Positions 1 through 11,289 of a stretch of 64,000 nucleotides of DNA are shown piece by piece. Every line of letters starts with the position of its first letter. The stretch's first letter is position 1. Position numbers and translations under genes: made by a program. The notes below the pieces were generated by a model that saw nothing but the letters and a program-made list of their open reading frames with translations, did no database searches and was not told where the DNA came from. The DNA comes from Paramecium pentaurelia (taxonomy: Eukaryota; Ciliophora; Oligohymenophorea; Peniculida; Parameciidae): NCBI GenBank assembly GCA_905183005.1, contig CAJJDO010000110.1, forward strand, positions 148,094 through 212,093, in the 5' to 3' direction.

Positions 1-53
1 ATAGATATAGAGTATGTTTCTAAAATAATGAATCTAAGAATTTTTTAGAGGTT

Positions 54-1182
54 ATGAAGTAAGAAAAAAAATGAAAAAATAACAGACAAAGTAATTAGCA
101 TAGACATCTGATGAAAGTTTCATTTATCAATATAGATCAAATCAAAAGGAAAATGTTAATAACAAATAAAATGTTTTAAAATTTAACATTGATGGTTAAT
201 AGCATATTCCTGTGTTTAATGTAAAAGAAGTTAATATCAGCTCAAAGTACTCCGATAAAATAAAAATTGTAATAAATGATCCTTCTATCAAAGGTTCTTG
301 ATAAGTTGGATCCATTTAATTTCGATTAAGATGGTTAGTTCGTTGAGTATCCTTTTTCGAAACCATTGTTGATTGGTGATGTTATATATGAAGGTTAATG
401 GAATAATTGGTATTTGATTTAATTTATGAAGTTAAAAACATGGGAGAGGAAGATAATTTTGGATTGATGGATCATATTATGAAGGATATTGGTTCAATAA
501 TTGTTAACATGGTAAAGGCAGATTGTTATTGGCTCAAGGAGATATTTATGAAGGAGATTGGAAAAATGATAAAGTTCATGGTTTTGTAATATCATTAATT
601 ATTAATAGTAGGGTACTTACATTCATTAGAATGGAGCTAAGTATTAAGGATATTGGGAAAATGATAAATAGCATGGAAAAGGAAAGGAATTCTGGCCGGA
701 TGGAGCAACTTTTGAAGGAGACTACAAGAATGGATAAAAGAATGGATTTGGAATCTTAAGAGAGGCTGATGGATCAGTTTATGAAGGAGAGTTTTAAGAG
801 AATAGATTTGAAGGTCATGGAGATTATATGATTGTGGGTGGAAAGAGATATGTTGGATAGTATAAAAACAATAAGATGCATGGAAAAGGGGTGAGTTTGG
901 TATTCTTATATTTATAGACTTTTTATTGGAAAGATGGCAAGAAGTATGAAGGCGATTATGTTAATGGTGTTAAATAAGGATATGGCGTGTTATTTTATCC
1001 AGACGGAAGGGTATCTATCGAATAAATACAAGATTTTCAAAGGATATTGGTAGAATGGAAAACAGCATGGGATAGGGATCTATATAGGGAAATCAAAGGT
1101 TGAGAAGGAAGGAGAATGGATTGATGGGAAGAGAGTTAGATGGATAAGGAAAGGAGGAGAGTTTACGATTATTGAATCTTGA
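54..1182 (+). CDS. MORN-repeat protein (first copy family member)
   Basis: Spliced frame with TAA/TAG as Gln ends at TGA 1180-1182. It encodes a run of MORN repeats with the pattern YEGxW...HGxG (for example YEGYW, YEGDW), of the type that binds membranes or scaffolds cytoskeletal proteins. The N-terminal ~100 residues are polar and Q-rich. Introns are short: one at 269-293 (25 nt) restores the frame between the N-terminal part and the repeats, and others lie near 412, 589, 891 and 1011. The ATG at 54 is the first in frame, but the frame is open to the window edge, so the true start could lie further left. The C-terminus (KVEKEGEW...KRVRWIRKGG) matches the next MORN gene, so the two are paralogs. 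Localisation is unknown. The family call is firm; cellular role is not inferable. Confidence 0.85.
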
Positions 1183-1358
1183 TTGATAATTTTTCTTTTG
1201 GATTTTAAGTTAATAATTTATAAGGAGATTTGATTAATTCTAAATCAATTATAAATTTATTTAATCACTTGGTTAAGTAATCATGAAGTAAGAATGATTT
1301 AGATGCAAAATTTATATAATTTAATATAATTTTTATATAAATTACAGAATAACAGATT
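1183..1358. other. short AT-rich intergenic spacer
   Basis: About 175 bp between two tandem same-strand MORN genes. No coding signal was seen. It presumably holds the 3' end of the first gene and the promoter of the second. Confidence 0.6.
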
Positions 1359-2734
1359 ATGGGAAGTTGTTGTACTGGATAACAAGCTTGGTGTGGTGAA
1401 CAAAAAACACAGATAAATTTAGGGGCAGGTCAATAGTAAGATCCTGATAAAAAAGGGGAGGAATAACTGGATGAAAATTTAGTTAAGGAAAAGGCTACAA
1501 AAATATAAGGTAATTTCAGTTTGGAATCTTGTTTAGCACATATAAGAGGTCATAAGGCAAGAGAAGAGGTTAAGAAAATAAAAGAAACTCAAAAGAGTTC
1601 AGAACAAGTTTCAGATAAGTGTATTAAATAAAGTCTTGAACCTAAAAGAATGGAAAACCATCAATTATAGGAAGATAAAGCATCTGTGACAGCTAAAGAA
1701 GCCATCTATACAAAGGGTCCAGAATAAAGTGCTGGAGCCAATTAACATGCTCCAAATGACAGAGTAAGAAAAATTGAGAAGGTACCTGATTTTTTGACAG
1801 ATCGAACCAGACAGGTATATTGTAATTATACAAAGGTTTTGGAGAAATTGGATGAGTTTGTTTATGATTAAGATTAAGAGGAATACAAAGATTTACCACA
1901 TTTGGGTCCATATGAATTTGAAAATGGAAGCGTTTATATAGGTTAATGGAAGAATGGGTAACATTTATTTGATTTATATATCTAGATAGAGACATGGTAG
2001 AGGAAAATAAATTTGGTAGGATGGATCATTATACGAAGGTTATTGGTACTAAAATGTGGCATGTGGAAAAGGTAGATTAATTCATTCTGATGGTGATATT
2101 TATGAAGGAGAGTGGAGAAATGATAAAGCTCATGGTTAAGTAAGATTTTTATTTTATTTTTAGGGAAAATATGTTCATATGGACGGGGCTCAATATATTG
2201 GTTAATGGGAAGATGATAGATAGAATGGGGAAGGATAAGAAATTTGGCCTGATGGGGCTAGTTATTAAGGACAATATAAAAACGGAAAGAAAGATGGTAG
2301 AGGTACATTCAAATGGGCTGATGGTTCTATTTATGTGGGAGACTTCTACTAAAACAATATTTAAGGATAAGGAGAATATAGTTGGGAAGATGGTAGAAAA
2401 TATGTTGGCGAATGGAAAAATAATAAAATGGATGGAAAAGGAGTATAGTTATTTATATAAACATAGGTTTTTACTTGGTTGGATGGAAGACGATATGAAG
2501 GTTAATATAAAGATGATAAAAAGCATGGTTATGGTGAATTTAAATGGCCTGATGGAAGAGTATGAATTTTATTAATATTTTCAGGTTTATAAGGGAGAAT
2601 GGTCAAATGGAAAGTAACATGGCAAAGGAATCTATATAGGTTCATCAAAGGTGGAAAAAGAAGGAGAATGGTAAGATGGTAAAAGAGTAAGGTGGATAAA
2701 AAGAGGAGGTTAACCAATAGAAGAGGGAAATTGA
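1359..2734 (+). CDS. MORN-repeat protein with predicted N-terminal double acylation
   Basis: Five short introns (21, 28, 24, 24 and 25 nt) splice to about 417 codons ending at TGA 2732-2734. The protein starts MGSCCTGQQ. Gly2 followed by Cys4-Cys5 is the classical N-myristoylation plus palmitoylation context, so membrane anchoring is likely (inference). A polar ~170-residue region follows, then about nine MORN repeats (YIGQW, YEGYW, YEGEW, YIGQW, YQGQY, YVGDF, YVGEW, YEGQY, YKGEW). MORN repeats commonly bind phospholipids or scaffold membrane-cytoskeleton contacts. The part from about 1624 onward is duplicated at 9495-10599. The first intron (GTATATTG...ACAAAG, 21 nt) has a length divisible by three and no in-frame stop here, whereas the copy has a TGA in it. 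Confidence 0.9.
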
Positions 2735-2805
2735 AATTCACTTTTATAACAATTTCTTCACATAATTTTTTGGGTTTTTAAATATTTCTTATTATGTATT
2801 ATTAT

Positions 2806-3374
2806 TCAATACATTTTAGAACTTTTTCTGACTTCTTATTTAGTTTCCATTCTCTTTTAATCCTATATAGCTTTATCAGCTGCTTCCACTTATGCTAATT
2901 ATTTTTTAAGATTTTATATTTTTTATTAACTATCATTATAGTTTTTTTCTAGATTTGAGTATTTTTTGATCCACGTTTCTACTTCATTTGATGCATATGA
3001 AATTTTTTCTGTTATTGTAATTTCATATTCTTATTATAATTCTTCCAACTTTTATCTTTATTGTTGTATAAATTCTTCATCATCAGAAATCTTTTTTTCT
3101 AATTCTTACTTTTAGTTTTATAAGTTTTTAACTTTTGTATCATCTTACACTTCTTATACATTTTCCTCAATAATTTTTCCATTGTCTTTTCTAATTTGTA
3201 TTTGCAATTCTAAAATTTATCTTTCTAAGGCTGAGCATTTTAATCTCCAGGGAGCTTCAATTTCTTTTAAAATTGATTAGAACTCTTACCATCAGCAGTT
3301 ATTACTTGCAAAGGTCTTTCTACATGTCTAAATTCTTAAACTTATTTTTAAGGTTACGCTGTCTAATCATACAT
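2806..3374 (-). CDS. small coiled-coil protein
   Basis: Minus-strand gene of about 180 codons. It starts MYDQTAQPQKQ (CAT at 3372-3374), has one 26-nt intron at 3264-3289 and stops at 2806-2808. The splice is needed to link the N-terminal part (VERPLQVITAD) to EIEAPWRLKCSALERQ. From residue ~65 the sequence is heptad-like and rich in Q, E, K and L, consistent with a long coiled coil. No known domain was recognised. It converges on the upstream MORN gene with a 71-bp gap. Its 3' half is duplicated at 10677-11037. Function unknown; the gene model is confident. Confidence 0.82.
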
Positions 3375-3990
3375 TAATTAATCAATTTACTTTTGGACTT
3401 TGAGTTTAAGCAATATTTTAAGGTTAATTTGTTGATCTAATGTTTTTAGGATTTTATATGTTTATAGGATTTTATTATTTCATACTAGTTGGCATTATTG
3501 GACTTTATTGTAATTGAAGCTATTTCAATTGTTGCGATTGAGGTGATCCCTAAACAATTTATAATAATGATAACTATTAATTATTTTTGCTAAGGAGAAA
3601 TCATCTAGGCATTGTTATACCTTGGAGATTATTAAAATTATCTAGGAGATTATTAAAATTATCTCGGAGATTGAACCTATTATAATAAATTGATTATATT
3701 ACAAATTGATTTTATCTAGGTGAAATCTAAATTTGATTAGTTTATTGACCGAATTGTTATTGGAATCTAGGATCAGTTGAAAACATTAAATAATATTTTT
3801 ATTAAACAAAATACTATTTACTTATTTCAAATCATTTAAAATAGTTTAGGTGATTGAGAATCTAAAATTTCAATTGTTATTTAATAAAAGTTGTCATAGT
3901 ATGTTTATATTTAATTTTTGAAGAGTCATCAAATAATTTATAAAATTATCTTATAAAATACAAAACACATAAATTATTTATTCTAGAATT
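3375..3990. other. non-coding AT-rich stretch
   Basis: No convincing frame on either strand. It contains a short tandem repeat at about 3621-3675, listed separately. It may be the decayed edge of the pseudogene region to its right. Confidence 0.5.
3621..3675. repeat. 21-bp imperfect tandem repeat, about 2.6 units
   Basis: The unit is CTNGGAGATTATTAAAATTAT. Two full copies are followed by a partial CTCGGAGATT copy. Seen directly in sequence; no function inferred. Confidence 0.85.
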
Positions 3991-5170
3991 TCTAATGATT
4001 CTTAGCTATTCTGTTTTCATTTAGTGTATGCTTATCTGAGAATTCTTATCTTATTAAACATGCCAAGAAATTAGAAGATTTTAAAGGGATTTTAGAGATG
4101 ACAGAACAAATAAAATGATAAATGAGAGAATTGCTTCAAAAATGTAAATTTAATTGTCAATAAATGAAAATAATTGGATAAAATAACAAGCTCAAAAAGA
4201 ATCAAACTCCTATTTACTTAATTCATTATCATTTAGAAATGCCTTTATTGCCAAATATCCAAATAGTTAATTAAGTATCTAATAATTTCGAAAGATATAA
4301 GATATTGAATTCTCGTTGAAACCTTTGTAATTTTTGAAAAAAATGGTAAAAATGAGGAATCAAAAAAGTTTATTTCTATTCAACAAAATTTTAAATTGAT
4401 ATTCATAGATGAATGTTCATAGGGAAATATCTCAAAATCAAATCATAAATTATGGCATATACTAGGTTCTTTTTAAAAAAACCTCGCATAGAATTTCAAT
4501 TTTCAAATTTTTGCTGTATAATTTTGGTTTTAACAATTTCCTGTTTTCTTAGATTTTTGAAGGAACTTGTAAAGCATATATTTTTTAAGACTTTATAACT
4601 TCAATTATAAATAAAGCTCAAGGTTATTATTAATAAGATTAATTTGTTTTAGCCATGGTTAATTGTTCTGTGTATAAATCACTTGAAATGAAATACATAT
4701 ATAGCAGAATTCCATGCATTTTCACTCCAGCCTATCGGCTAAATTAAATGCTATTGAACATATGTTTGGATGGAATTGGTAAAATCATAACATTCTTTAA
4801 CTTCTATAAGTATATATTAGATCCACCGAATCGTTAGCTAAATCAATGATCAATTGATTGAAGAATTGTGTAGCAGGATATTTAAACCACTACTTTAAGA
4901 AATATAATTTACAAAATGAAAAAAGCATGGATGCTTTACAACAAAATCAAGAGACAATATGATTCAGTAAATTTTTATTATTTTATATTTTTTATCGATG
5001 TAATAGAACAATGATTCAATGGTGGAATATCCTGAAAAAGAAAATTAAGAAAATACATTAGAAGGTTTATAAAAATATTAGTTTTATTTAGAGGTTTTTA
5101 TATTAAATAAGCTGTTAATGATAATAATGATAATTAATGCATCCAATTGATGGAATAAGGCTTTTTCTAT

Positions 5171-6059
5171 CCAAAAATGTTGATATATTTAGCAGAAAAA
5201 CTTTAGATTAATTTATTATAGACCATCCATAGAAAAAGAAATACTCTAGATATGGATTCAATACTTATACTAAAAAATTTTTTCTGTATCAAAAAAATTC
5301 CTAAATATTCAATGTTATTCATAAAAAAAACTCTAATAAATAATAATAATTGATCAATCCAAAGATTCATCAAGATAAATGCCTAAGACAATATTTTCAA
5401 AAGGTTTTAAATTAAAATAATCAGAAAATAAATCTAATTATAAAAGCATATTTTAACAAAGTCTACCAAAAATTAGAGTCTCAGTGTAGAAATCAATACA
5501 TAAAGAAAAAGTAAATCAAATGCATGAAATTTAAGATAAATTAATAGAATAGATACATAATTCTTTCAAGAAAGTATCCTTTTCTACACCTAAAAGAAGT
5601 AATTAAATTTAAGCGAATACTAATTTCTAATTTGAAATTGAAAATACTAATAGTGATGAAGAGATTATTTATTAATGCGGTGAAAAGTTCACTTCTTGTG
5701 AGATTTAATTTTTTAACTTGTAGGATTGTAAAATACATATGAAAAAACAACATAAAAATAAAATCCCAGAAAATAGTTCACATAATTTATAAAGTTAAAT
5801 TTTATAAAGACATGGATGAGTGCGGTTTTAGCTAAGCCCCACCGAGTATAAAAGCTAGACACTTTCTTTTTAACTTGGCAATATGAACAATAGTGTCTCA
5901 AGCTTAACACAGAATGTTAAATCAAGATCGTTTCATGGAATGTGTCATCCATTAAATAATAAAAGCTAAAAATTAGTTAAAAAATATGATCCTCATATAT
6001 TTTTTTTTATAAGAATGTGACAAGCCAAATTAAATTTCTCCACTAGCTATTATTTATTT
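5171..6059. repeat. 889-bp direct repeat, copy A (assembly scar)
   Basis: As far as I compared them, this is base-for-base the same as 6061-6949 and is separated from it by a single N at 6060. It includes the pseudogene segment with the Cys/His cluster. The perfect identity abutting an N indicates two overlapping contig ends joined without merging. Confidence 0.93.
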
Positions 6060-6060
6060 N
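6060..6060. other. assembly gap (single N)
   Basis: The only ambiguous base seen in the window. It sits exactly at the junction of two identical 889-bp copies. Confidence 0.97.
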
Positions 6061-6949
6061 CCAAAAATGTTGATATATTTAGCAGAAAAACTTTAGATTA
6101 ATTTATTATAGACCATCCATAGAAAAAGAAATACTCTAGATATGGATTCAATACTTATACTAAAAAATTTTTTCTGTATCAAAAAAATTCCTAAATATTC
6201 AATGTTATTCATAAAAAAAACTCTAATAAATAATAATAATTGATCAATCCAAAGATTCATCAAGATAAATGCCTAAGACAATATTTTCAAAAGGTTTTAA
6301 ATTAAAATAATCAGAAAATAAATCTAATTATAAAAGCATATTTTAACAAAGTCTACCAAAAATTAGAGTCTCAGTGTAGAAATCAATACATAAAGAAAAA
6401 GTAAATCAAATGCATGAAATTTAAGATAAATTAATAGAATAGATACATAATTCTTTCAAGAAAGTATCCTTTTCTACACCTAAAAGAAGTAATTAAATTT
6501 AAGCGAATACTAATTTCTAATTTGAAATTGAAAATACTAATAGTGATGAAGAGATTATTTATTAATGCGGTGAAAAGTTCACTTCTTGTGAGATTTAATT
6601 TTTTAACTTGTAGGATTGTAAAATACATATGAAAAAACAACATAAAAATAAAATCCCAGAAAATAGTTCACATAATTTATAAAGTTAAATTTTATAAAGA
6701 CATGGATGAGTGCGGTTTTAGCTAAGCCCCACCGAGTATAAAAGCTAGACACTTTCTTTTTAACTTGGCAATATGAACAATAGTGTCTCAAGCTTAACAC
6801 AGAATGTTAAATCAAGATCGTTTCATGGAATGTGTCATCCATTAAATAATAAAAGCTAAAAATTAGTTAAAAAATATGATCCTCATATATTTTTTTTTAT
6901 AAGAATGTGACAAGCCAAATTAAATTTCTCCACTAGCTATTATTTATTT
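6061..6949. repeat. 889-bp direct repeat, copy B (assembly scar)
   Basis: Second copy of 5171-6059. Unique sequence resumes at 6950, so this copy carries the genuine rightward continuation and copy A the leftward one. Confidence 0.93.
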
Positions 6950-7794
6950 CACTGTCATAATTCTTAATTAAAGAATTCAGGTGAAATTATTACAAAGGTT
7001 CATAAACGTTTTACCTCAAATAATTGTAGTGATAGAAGAAAATTGTGAAAAGAAATAAACATTATGTTATATAGCATTATTGAATGGGAGATCATAAACA
7101 TGTGAAACATGATGATATTTTAACAAAATGGGAATATTAATTGGTAATACTAGATAAAATTAAAAATACTCATTGAGTAAAATAAGCATCTTTTCTTTTC
7201 ATAGATACTTCTTGTCATGATGAATTATTATTAAAATTTGATATTTTTCTAATGAGGTATTACCCAATTTCGTAGCTTGTTCTAGAAACTAAAAGATGAA
7301 ATATTTTTATAACTTTAGTTATTCTAAATTAATTGGAAGATTCAATTATGATGCTATTAGTAAATTTATTGGCAAATAATATAAGGGATAATCTAGTAAT
7401 ATCAGTGTAAACTTTATTTAAATTATAGAAAAACTGTGAAGAGATATTTTTAAAAAGAAAAGAAGCGAATTAATAATCTAGATTGTCAGATTTAGATGAA
7501 GAAATAAGAAATTTTGGAATAGGAAAAATAAAAAAAGAGAGAAATGGAAAAAGAATTAAAAAAAGAAAAGAAAAAAAAATAAAAAATCCAGAGATCATCT
7601 ATGATTTTAATTAAAAAATAATATTAATTAATAATTTGTATAAATTAAAAATGATATCATTTTTTTTATTTATCTTCAAACTATTTGAATTTCTTATTCA
7701 ACCAAATATAAAATTCTGAAATTTCATTTTTTTTCTTTCCCGAATTAATCCTTTATATTTATTTGAATTAGACACTAGTTTTTAAAACATAATA

Positions 7795-9340
7795 ATGGGG
7801 TAAGAAATCTAAGATGTATTTTAATTTTAAACCTATACAAATTACTAAACTGATATTGTGATGATCAAAGTGAATTTGTTTTATTTTTTGTGCAAATCAC
7901 ATTTAAATCAGCTCTCACATTTTTTGGCTCTTCTAAAAAGAACTCAAAAAAAATAAACTAGCCAAGATTGCTTTGTTCGTTTGCATAGCTGATAAAGTTC
8001 TGAGAGCAAAGCAATATGCGGAACCCTAATTTTAAGCCATTTAGCAATTAGTAAAGAATGGATTCAGCGGTTCAATCTACTTCACTTAAAACAAAGGCAT
8101 GACGCAATTAGAATATTATGAAAATCTAAATGATGCCTTATTAAATTATATTTATGCATATTATAGTAATGAGAATAAGAGTTAGGATATACATTCATTA
8201 AACTTAAATAAAATACTCTGAATTCGAGTCTATTAAAAAAAATCTGAATAGGGCATATTTTTTTATGCTAAATCTGATAAGTCATTGACATCTAAAGAAG
8301 AACTAATTATTATTAATAATAATCATAGGAATATATTCGTCTTTCTATGACTTGTATCCTTAATTGTTTGGCCATTATAAGTAAGCATAGGGATAAGAGA
8401 ACATGCCTTAAAAATACTCCCCAGTCCTCTTCTCATCAGCTTATTAGATATGTTAAAATAATATTCAAACTAATAAGATAATGAATAATTTATTATAATA
8501 TGCTAATGATTTATTCCAATTAATTCAAGCTGCCTTAAACTTTTAACTGAGATCATCTTAATATTTTATTATGTTTAATTGAAATTTGAGGTAGAATGCT
8601 CTATAAATCGATAACATTAGTCTTCATTATTGATATTTTTTTAATTTTCGAAAATAAAACACAGTGAAAGAATGTAAATAATAAAAGAAAAAATCAATCT
8701 GGGAATAATTCAAAAACGAAGAAAAAGACTTTTATTTTAACTTTTTCGGCTAAAAAAGTCAGAAATCTCTAGAAGAAACTCAAGGATATATAGCAAATCT
8801 TGAAGAATTACAAAAAACTAAAGAATTGAAGCAAGAATAGATCGAGAAGATACAAAAAATTAATGAAAGAATAAAAGAATTAGAAAGCCAATTCTTGGAT
8901 TGGATCAATGCTAAGAAAAAAGTCGAACAATAAGGATCTATAATCACTATTGAAGCTTACATTATAATTCTTTAAAATTTTTCCTAAGAGTAATCTTAAA
9001 TAGTTGGATAATCAGCCGAAACAGAATAACCATGGAAAGGATTGTAAATTTAGTTTGAAATTTAAACTTAGGATTAACATCAAGTAACAAAACGTAAATA
9101 AAAAGTAATTTAAAAAGAACCTATTTAATTATAAGTTCTATAAGTAATTTAACAATATGAATAACCTATCCAATCAAAATAAATAAAATCAGAAGATGTA
9201 TGACTTTAATCGAAATAACATGAATAACTAAAAATTTATGAAAATTAAAAGAACAATAATACTTCAGTGAATAAATAAAAAAATGAACAACCCAAAGAAA
9301 ATATTTAAAAAAAGTGTAATACACTTATTTGAAATTTGTT
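7795..9340 (+). pseudogene. second decayed gene, coiled-coil C-terminal half
   Basis: A possible start at 7795 (MGQEIQDVFQ) leads into coding-like segments in several frames: FFVQITFKSALTFFGSSKK near 7880-7950; LAKIALFVCIADKVLRAKQY and YFTQNKGMTQLEYYENLND near 7960-8220; SFYDLYPQLFGHYKQ and YANDLFQLIQAALNFQ near 8340-8560; then a long coiled coil (ANLEELQKTKELKQEQ, INERIKELESQFLDW) near 8770-9200. The last frame runs through a TGA at about 9201 and continues in the same frame (LQSKQHEQLKIYENQ), as expected if a Gln codon mutated to stop. The frame breaks are not explained by introns. The family was not recognised. Confidence 0.6.
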
Positions 9341-9480
9341 CTGAAATTTTTTGAATTTATTTTATTTTCTTAAGCTCTTCTCTTGACTTATGACCTCTTA
9401 AATGTGCTAAAAAAGATTCAAAACTGAAATTATCATGATGTTAAGGATGTCTTTAACCCTCTTTTGTTTATGGTTATTCA
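9315..9480 (-). repeat. inverted fragment of the MORN-gene 5' region
   Basis: On the minus strand this reads NFSFESFLAHLRGHKSREEL, corresponding to NFSLESCLAHIRGHKAREEV encoded at about 1510-1570 of the second MORN gene. The similarity extends from about 1460 to 1623 of that gene. The direct copy resumes at about 9495 with sequence matching 1624 onward. The 5' third of the duplicate is therefore inverted with a breakpoint at the point equivalent to 1623/1624. Confidence 0.8.
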
Positions 9481-9520
9481 TCTTAATTAGGCTATTAAAT
9501 AAAGTCTTGAACCTAAAAGA

Positions 9521-10599
9521 ATGGAAAACCATTAATTATAGGAAGATAAAGCATCTGCAACAGCTAAAGAAACTATTGATACAAAGGATCCAGAATAAAG
9601 TGCTGGAGCCAATTAGCATGCTCCAAATGACAAAGTAAGAAAAATTGAGAAGGTACCTGATTTTTTGACAGATCAAGCCAAACAGGTATATTGAAATTAT
9701 ACAAAGGTTTTTGAAAAATTGGATGAGTTTGTTTATGATTAAGATTAAGAGGAATACAAAGATTTACCACATTTGGGTCCATATGAATTTGAAAATGGAA
9801 GCGTTTATATAGGTTAATGGAAGAATGGGTAACATTTATTTGATTTATATATCTAGATAGAGACATGGTAGAGGAAAATAAATTTGGTAGTATGGATCAT
9901 TATATGAAGGTTATTGGTACTAAAATGTGGCATGTGGAAAAGGTAGAATAATTTATTCTGATGGAGATATTTATGAAGGAGAGTGGAGAAATGATAAAGC
10001 TCATGGTTAAGTAAGATTTTTATTTTATTCTTAGGGAAAATATGTTCATATGGACGGGGCTCAATATATTGGTTAATGGGAAGATGATAGATAGAATGGG
10101 GAAGGATAAGAAATTTGGCCTGATGGGACGAGTTATTAAGGACAATATAAAAATGGAATAAAAGATGGTAGAGGTACATTCAAATGGGCTGATGGTTCTA
10201 TTTATGTGGGAGACTTCTACTAAAACAATATTTAAGGATAAGGAGAATATAGTTGGGAAGATGGTAGAAAATATGTTGGCGAATGGAAAAATAATAAAAT
10301 GGATGGAAAAGGAGTATAGTTATTTATATAAACATAGGTTTTTACTTGGTTGGATGGAAGACGATATGAAGGTTAATATAAAGATGATAAAAAGCATGGT
10401 TATGGTGAATTTAAATGGCCTGATGGAAGAGTATGAATTTTATTAATATTTTCAGGTTTATAAGGGAGAATGGTCAAATGGAAAGTAACATGGCAAAGGA
10501 ATCTATATAGGTTCATCAAAGGTGGAAAAAGAAGGAGAATGGTAAGATGGTAAAATAGTAAGGTGGATAAAAAGAGGAGATTAACCAATAGAAGAGTGA
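9521..10599 (+). pseudogene. 5'-truncated duplicate of the MORN gene, possibly still translatable
   Basis: Near-identical copy of 1624-2734 carrying the same MORN repeats and the same intron positions. The MGSCC acylation start and the first ~85 codons are lost to the adjacent inversion. An in-frame ATG at 9521 (MENHQLQEDK) could start a shortened protein. No frameshift was found in the repeats, and the end is slightly shorter because a GGA to TGA change creates a stop at 10597-10599. The first intron contains an in-frame TGA, unlike its counterpart at about 1775. It could be a functional short paralog or an early-stage pseudogene. Confidence 0.7.
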
Positions 10600-10676
10600 A
10601 ATTGAAATTCACTTTTATAACAATTTCTTCACATAATTTTTTGGGTTTTTAAATATTTCTTATTATGTATTATTAT

Positions 10677-11165
10677 TCAATACATTTTAGAACTTTTTCT
10701 GACTTCTTATTTAGTTTCCATTCTCTTTTAATCCTATATAGCTTTATCAGCTGCTTCCACTTATGCTAATTATTTTTTAAGATTTTATATTTTTTATTAA
10801 CTATCATTATAGTTTTTTTCTAGATTTGAGTATTTTTTGATCCACGTCTCTACTTCATTTGATGCATATGAAATTTTTTCTGTTATTGTAATTTCATATT
10901 CTTATTATAATTCTTCCAACTTTTATCTTTATTGTTGTATAAATTCTTCATCATCAGAAATCTTTTTTTCTAATTCTTACTTTTAGTTTTATAAGTTTTT
11001 AACTTTTGTATCATCTTACACTTCTTATACATTTTCATCAATTTCTTGTGTTTTATCTAAACTTATTTTCAATGAAAAATTATTATTAATTTATCTATTT
11101 TATTTTTTGAAATATAAATTTAATTGATGTAGAAATTAGAAAAATTACTCTATCTAAAAAGACAT
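10677..11165 (-). CDS. truncated/chimeric duplicate of the coiled-coil gene
   Basis: The 3' part (10677-11037) is a near-identical copy of the coiled-coil gene at 2806-3165. Upstream of about 11037 the sequence is unrelated, yet the same frame stays open to an ATG at 11163-11165, giving about 162 codons with a new N-terminus (MSFQIEQFFQFLHQL, KISLDKTQEIDENVQ). It may be a newly assembled chimeric gene or a truncated pseudogene whose frame is open by chance. In this AT-rich code roughly 50 open codons are expected without selection, so the new N-terminus is weak evidence on its own. Confidence 0.45.
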
Positions 11166-11289
11166 TTCTTTCAGATGTAAAACTCCAATCATAAAATTAA
11201 GACACTTTATTATTTAAGTGCAATCTAGAATGTAACTCTGATATTATTAATAAAAATTATAGAAAGTAAAAATAATTTTACTTATAAAT

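Larger units (their letters stand above)
4060..7620 (+). pseudogene. decayed gene or genes of unknown family, many frameshifts
   Basis: Plus-strand coding-like segments are found in changing frames and no single spliced model joins them. Segments include about 4090-4390 (SNSYLLNSLSFRNAF, FLKKMVKMRN), 4330-4580 (NGKNEESKKFISIQ, IDECSQGNISKS), 4555-4720 (YYQQDQFVLAMVNCSVYKSL), 4715-4860 (SLSAKLNAIEHMFGWN) and 5350-5820. The last segment is long and polar and ends in a Cys/His cluster (CGEKF, then CEIQFFNLQDC, HMKKQH) that resembles a C2H2 zinc finger. A lysine-rich tail lies near 7440-7615. Frame changes occur without GT...AG introns of the usual size, which points to indels. The interval also contains an artificial duplication around the N at 6060. 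Some frameshifts could be sequence error, but their density argues for a true pseudogene. Confidence 0.6.

Noticed and set aside
1693..1995. Minus-strand open frame antisense to the MORN gene, repeated at 9573-9866
   Set aside because: It lies wholly within well-supported plus-strand MORN coding sequence and repeats only because that gene is duplicated.
5541..6800. Two pairs of identical minus-strand small ORFs
   Set aside because: They are antisense to the coding-like plus strand of the pseudogene, and are paired only because of the unmerged 889-bp contig overlap.
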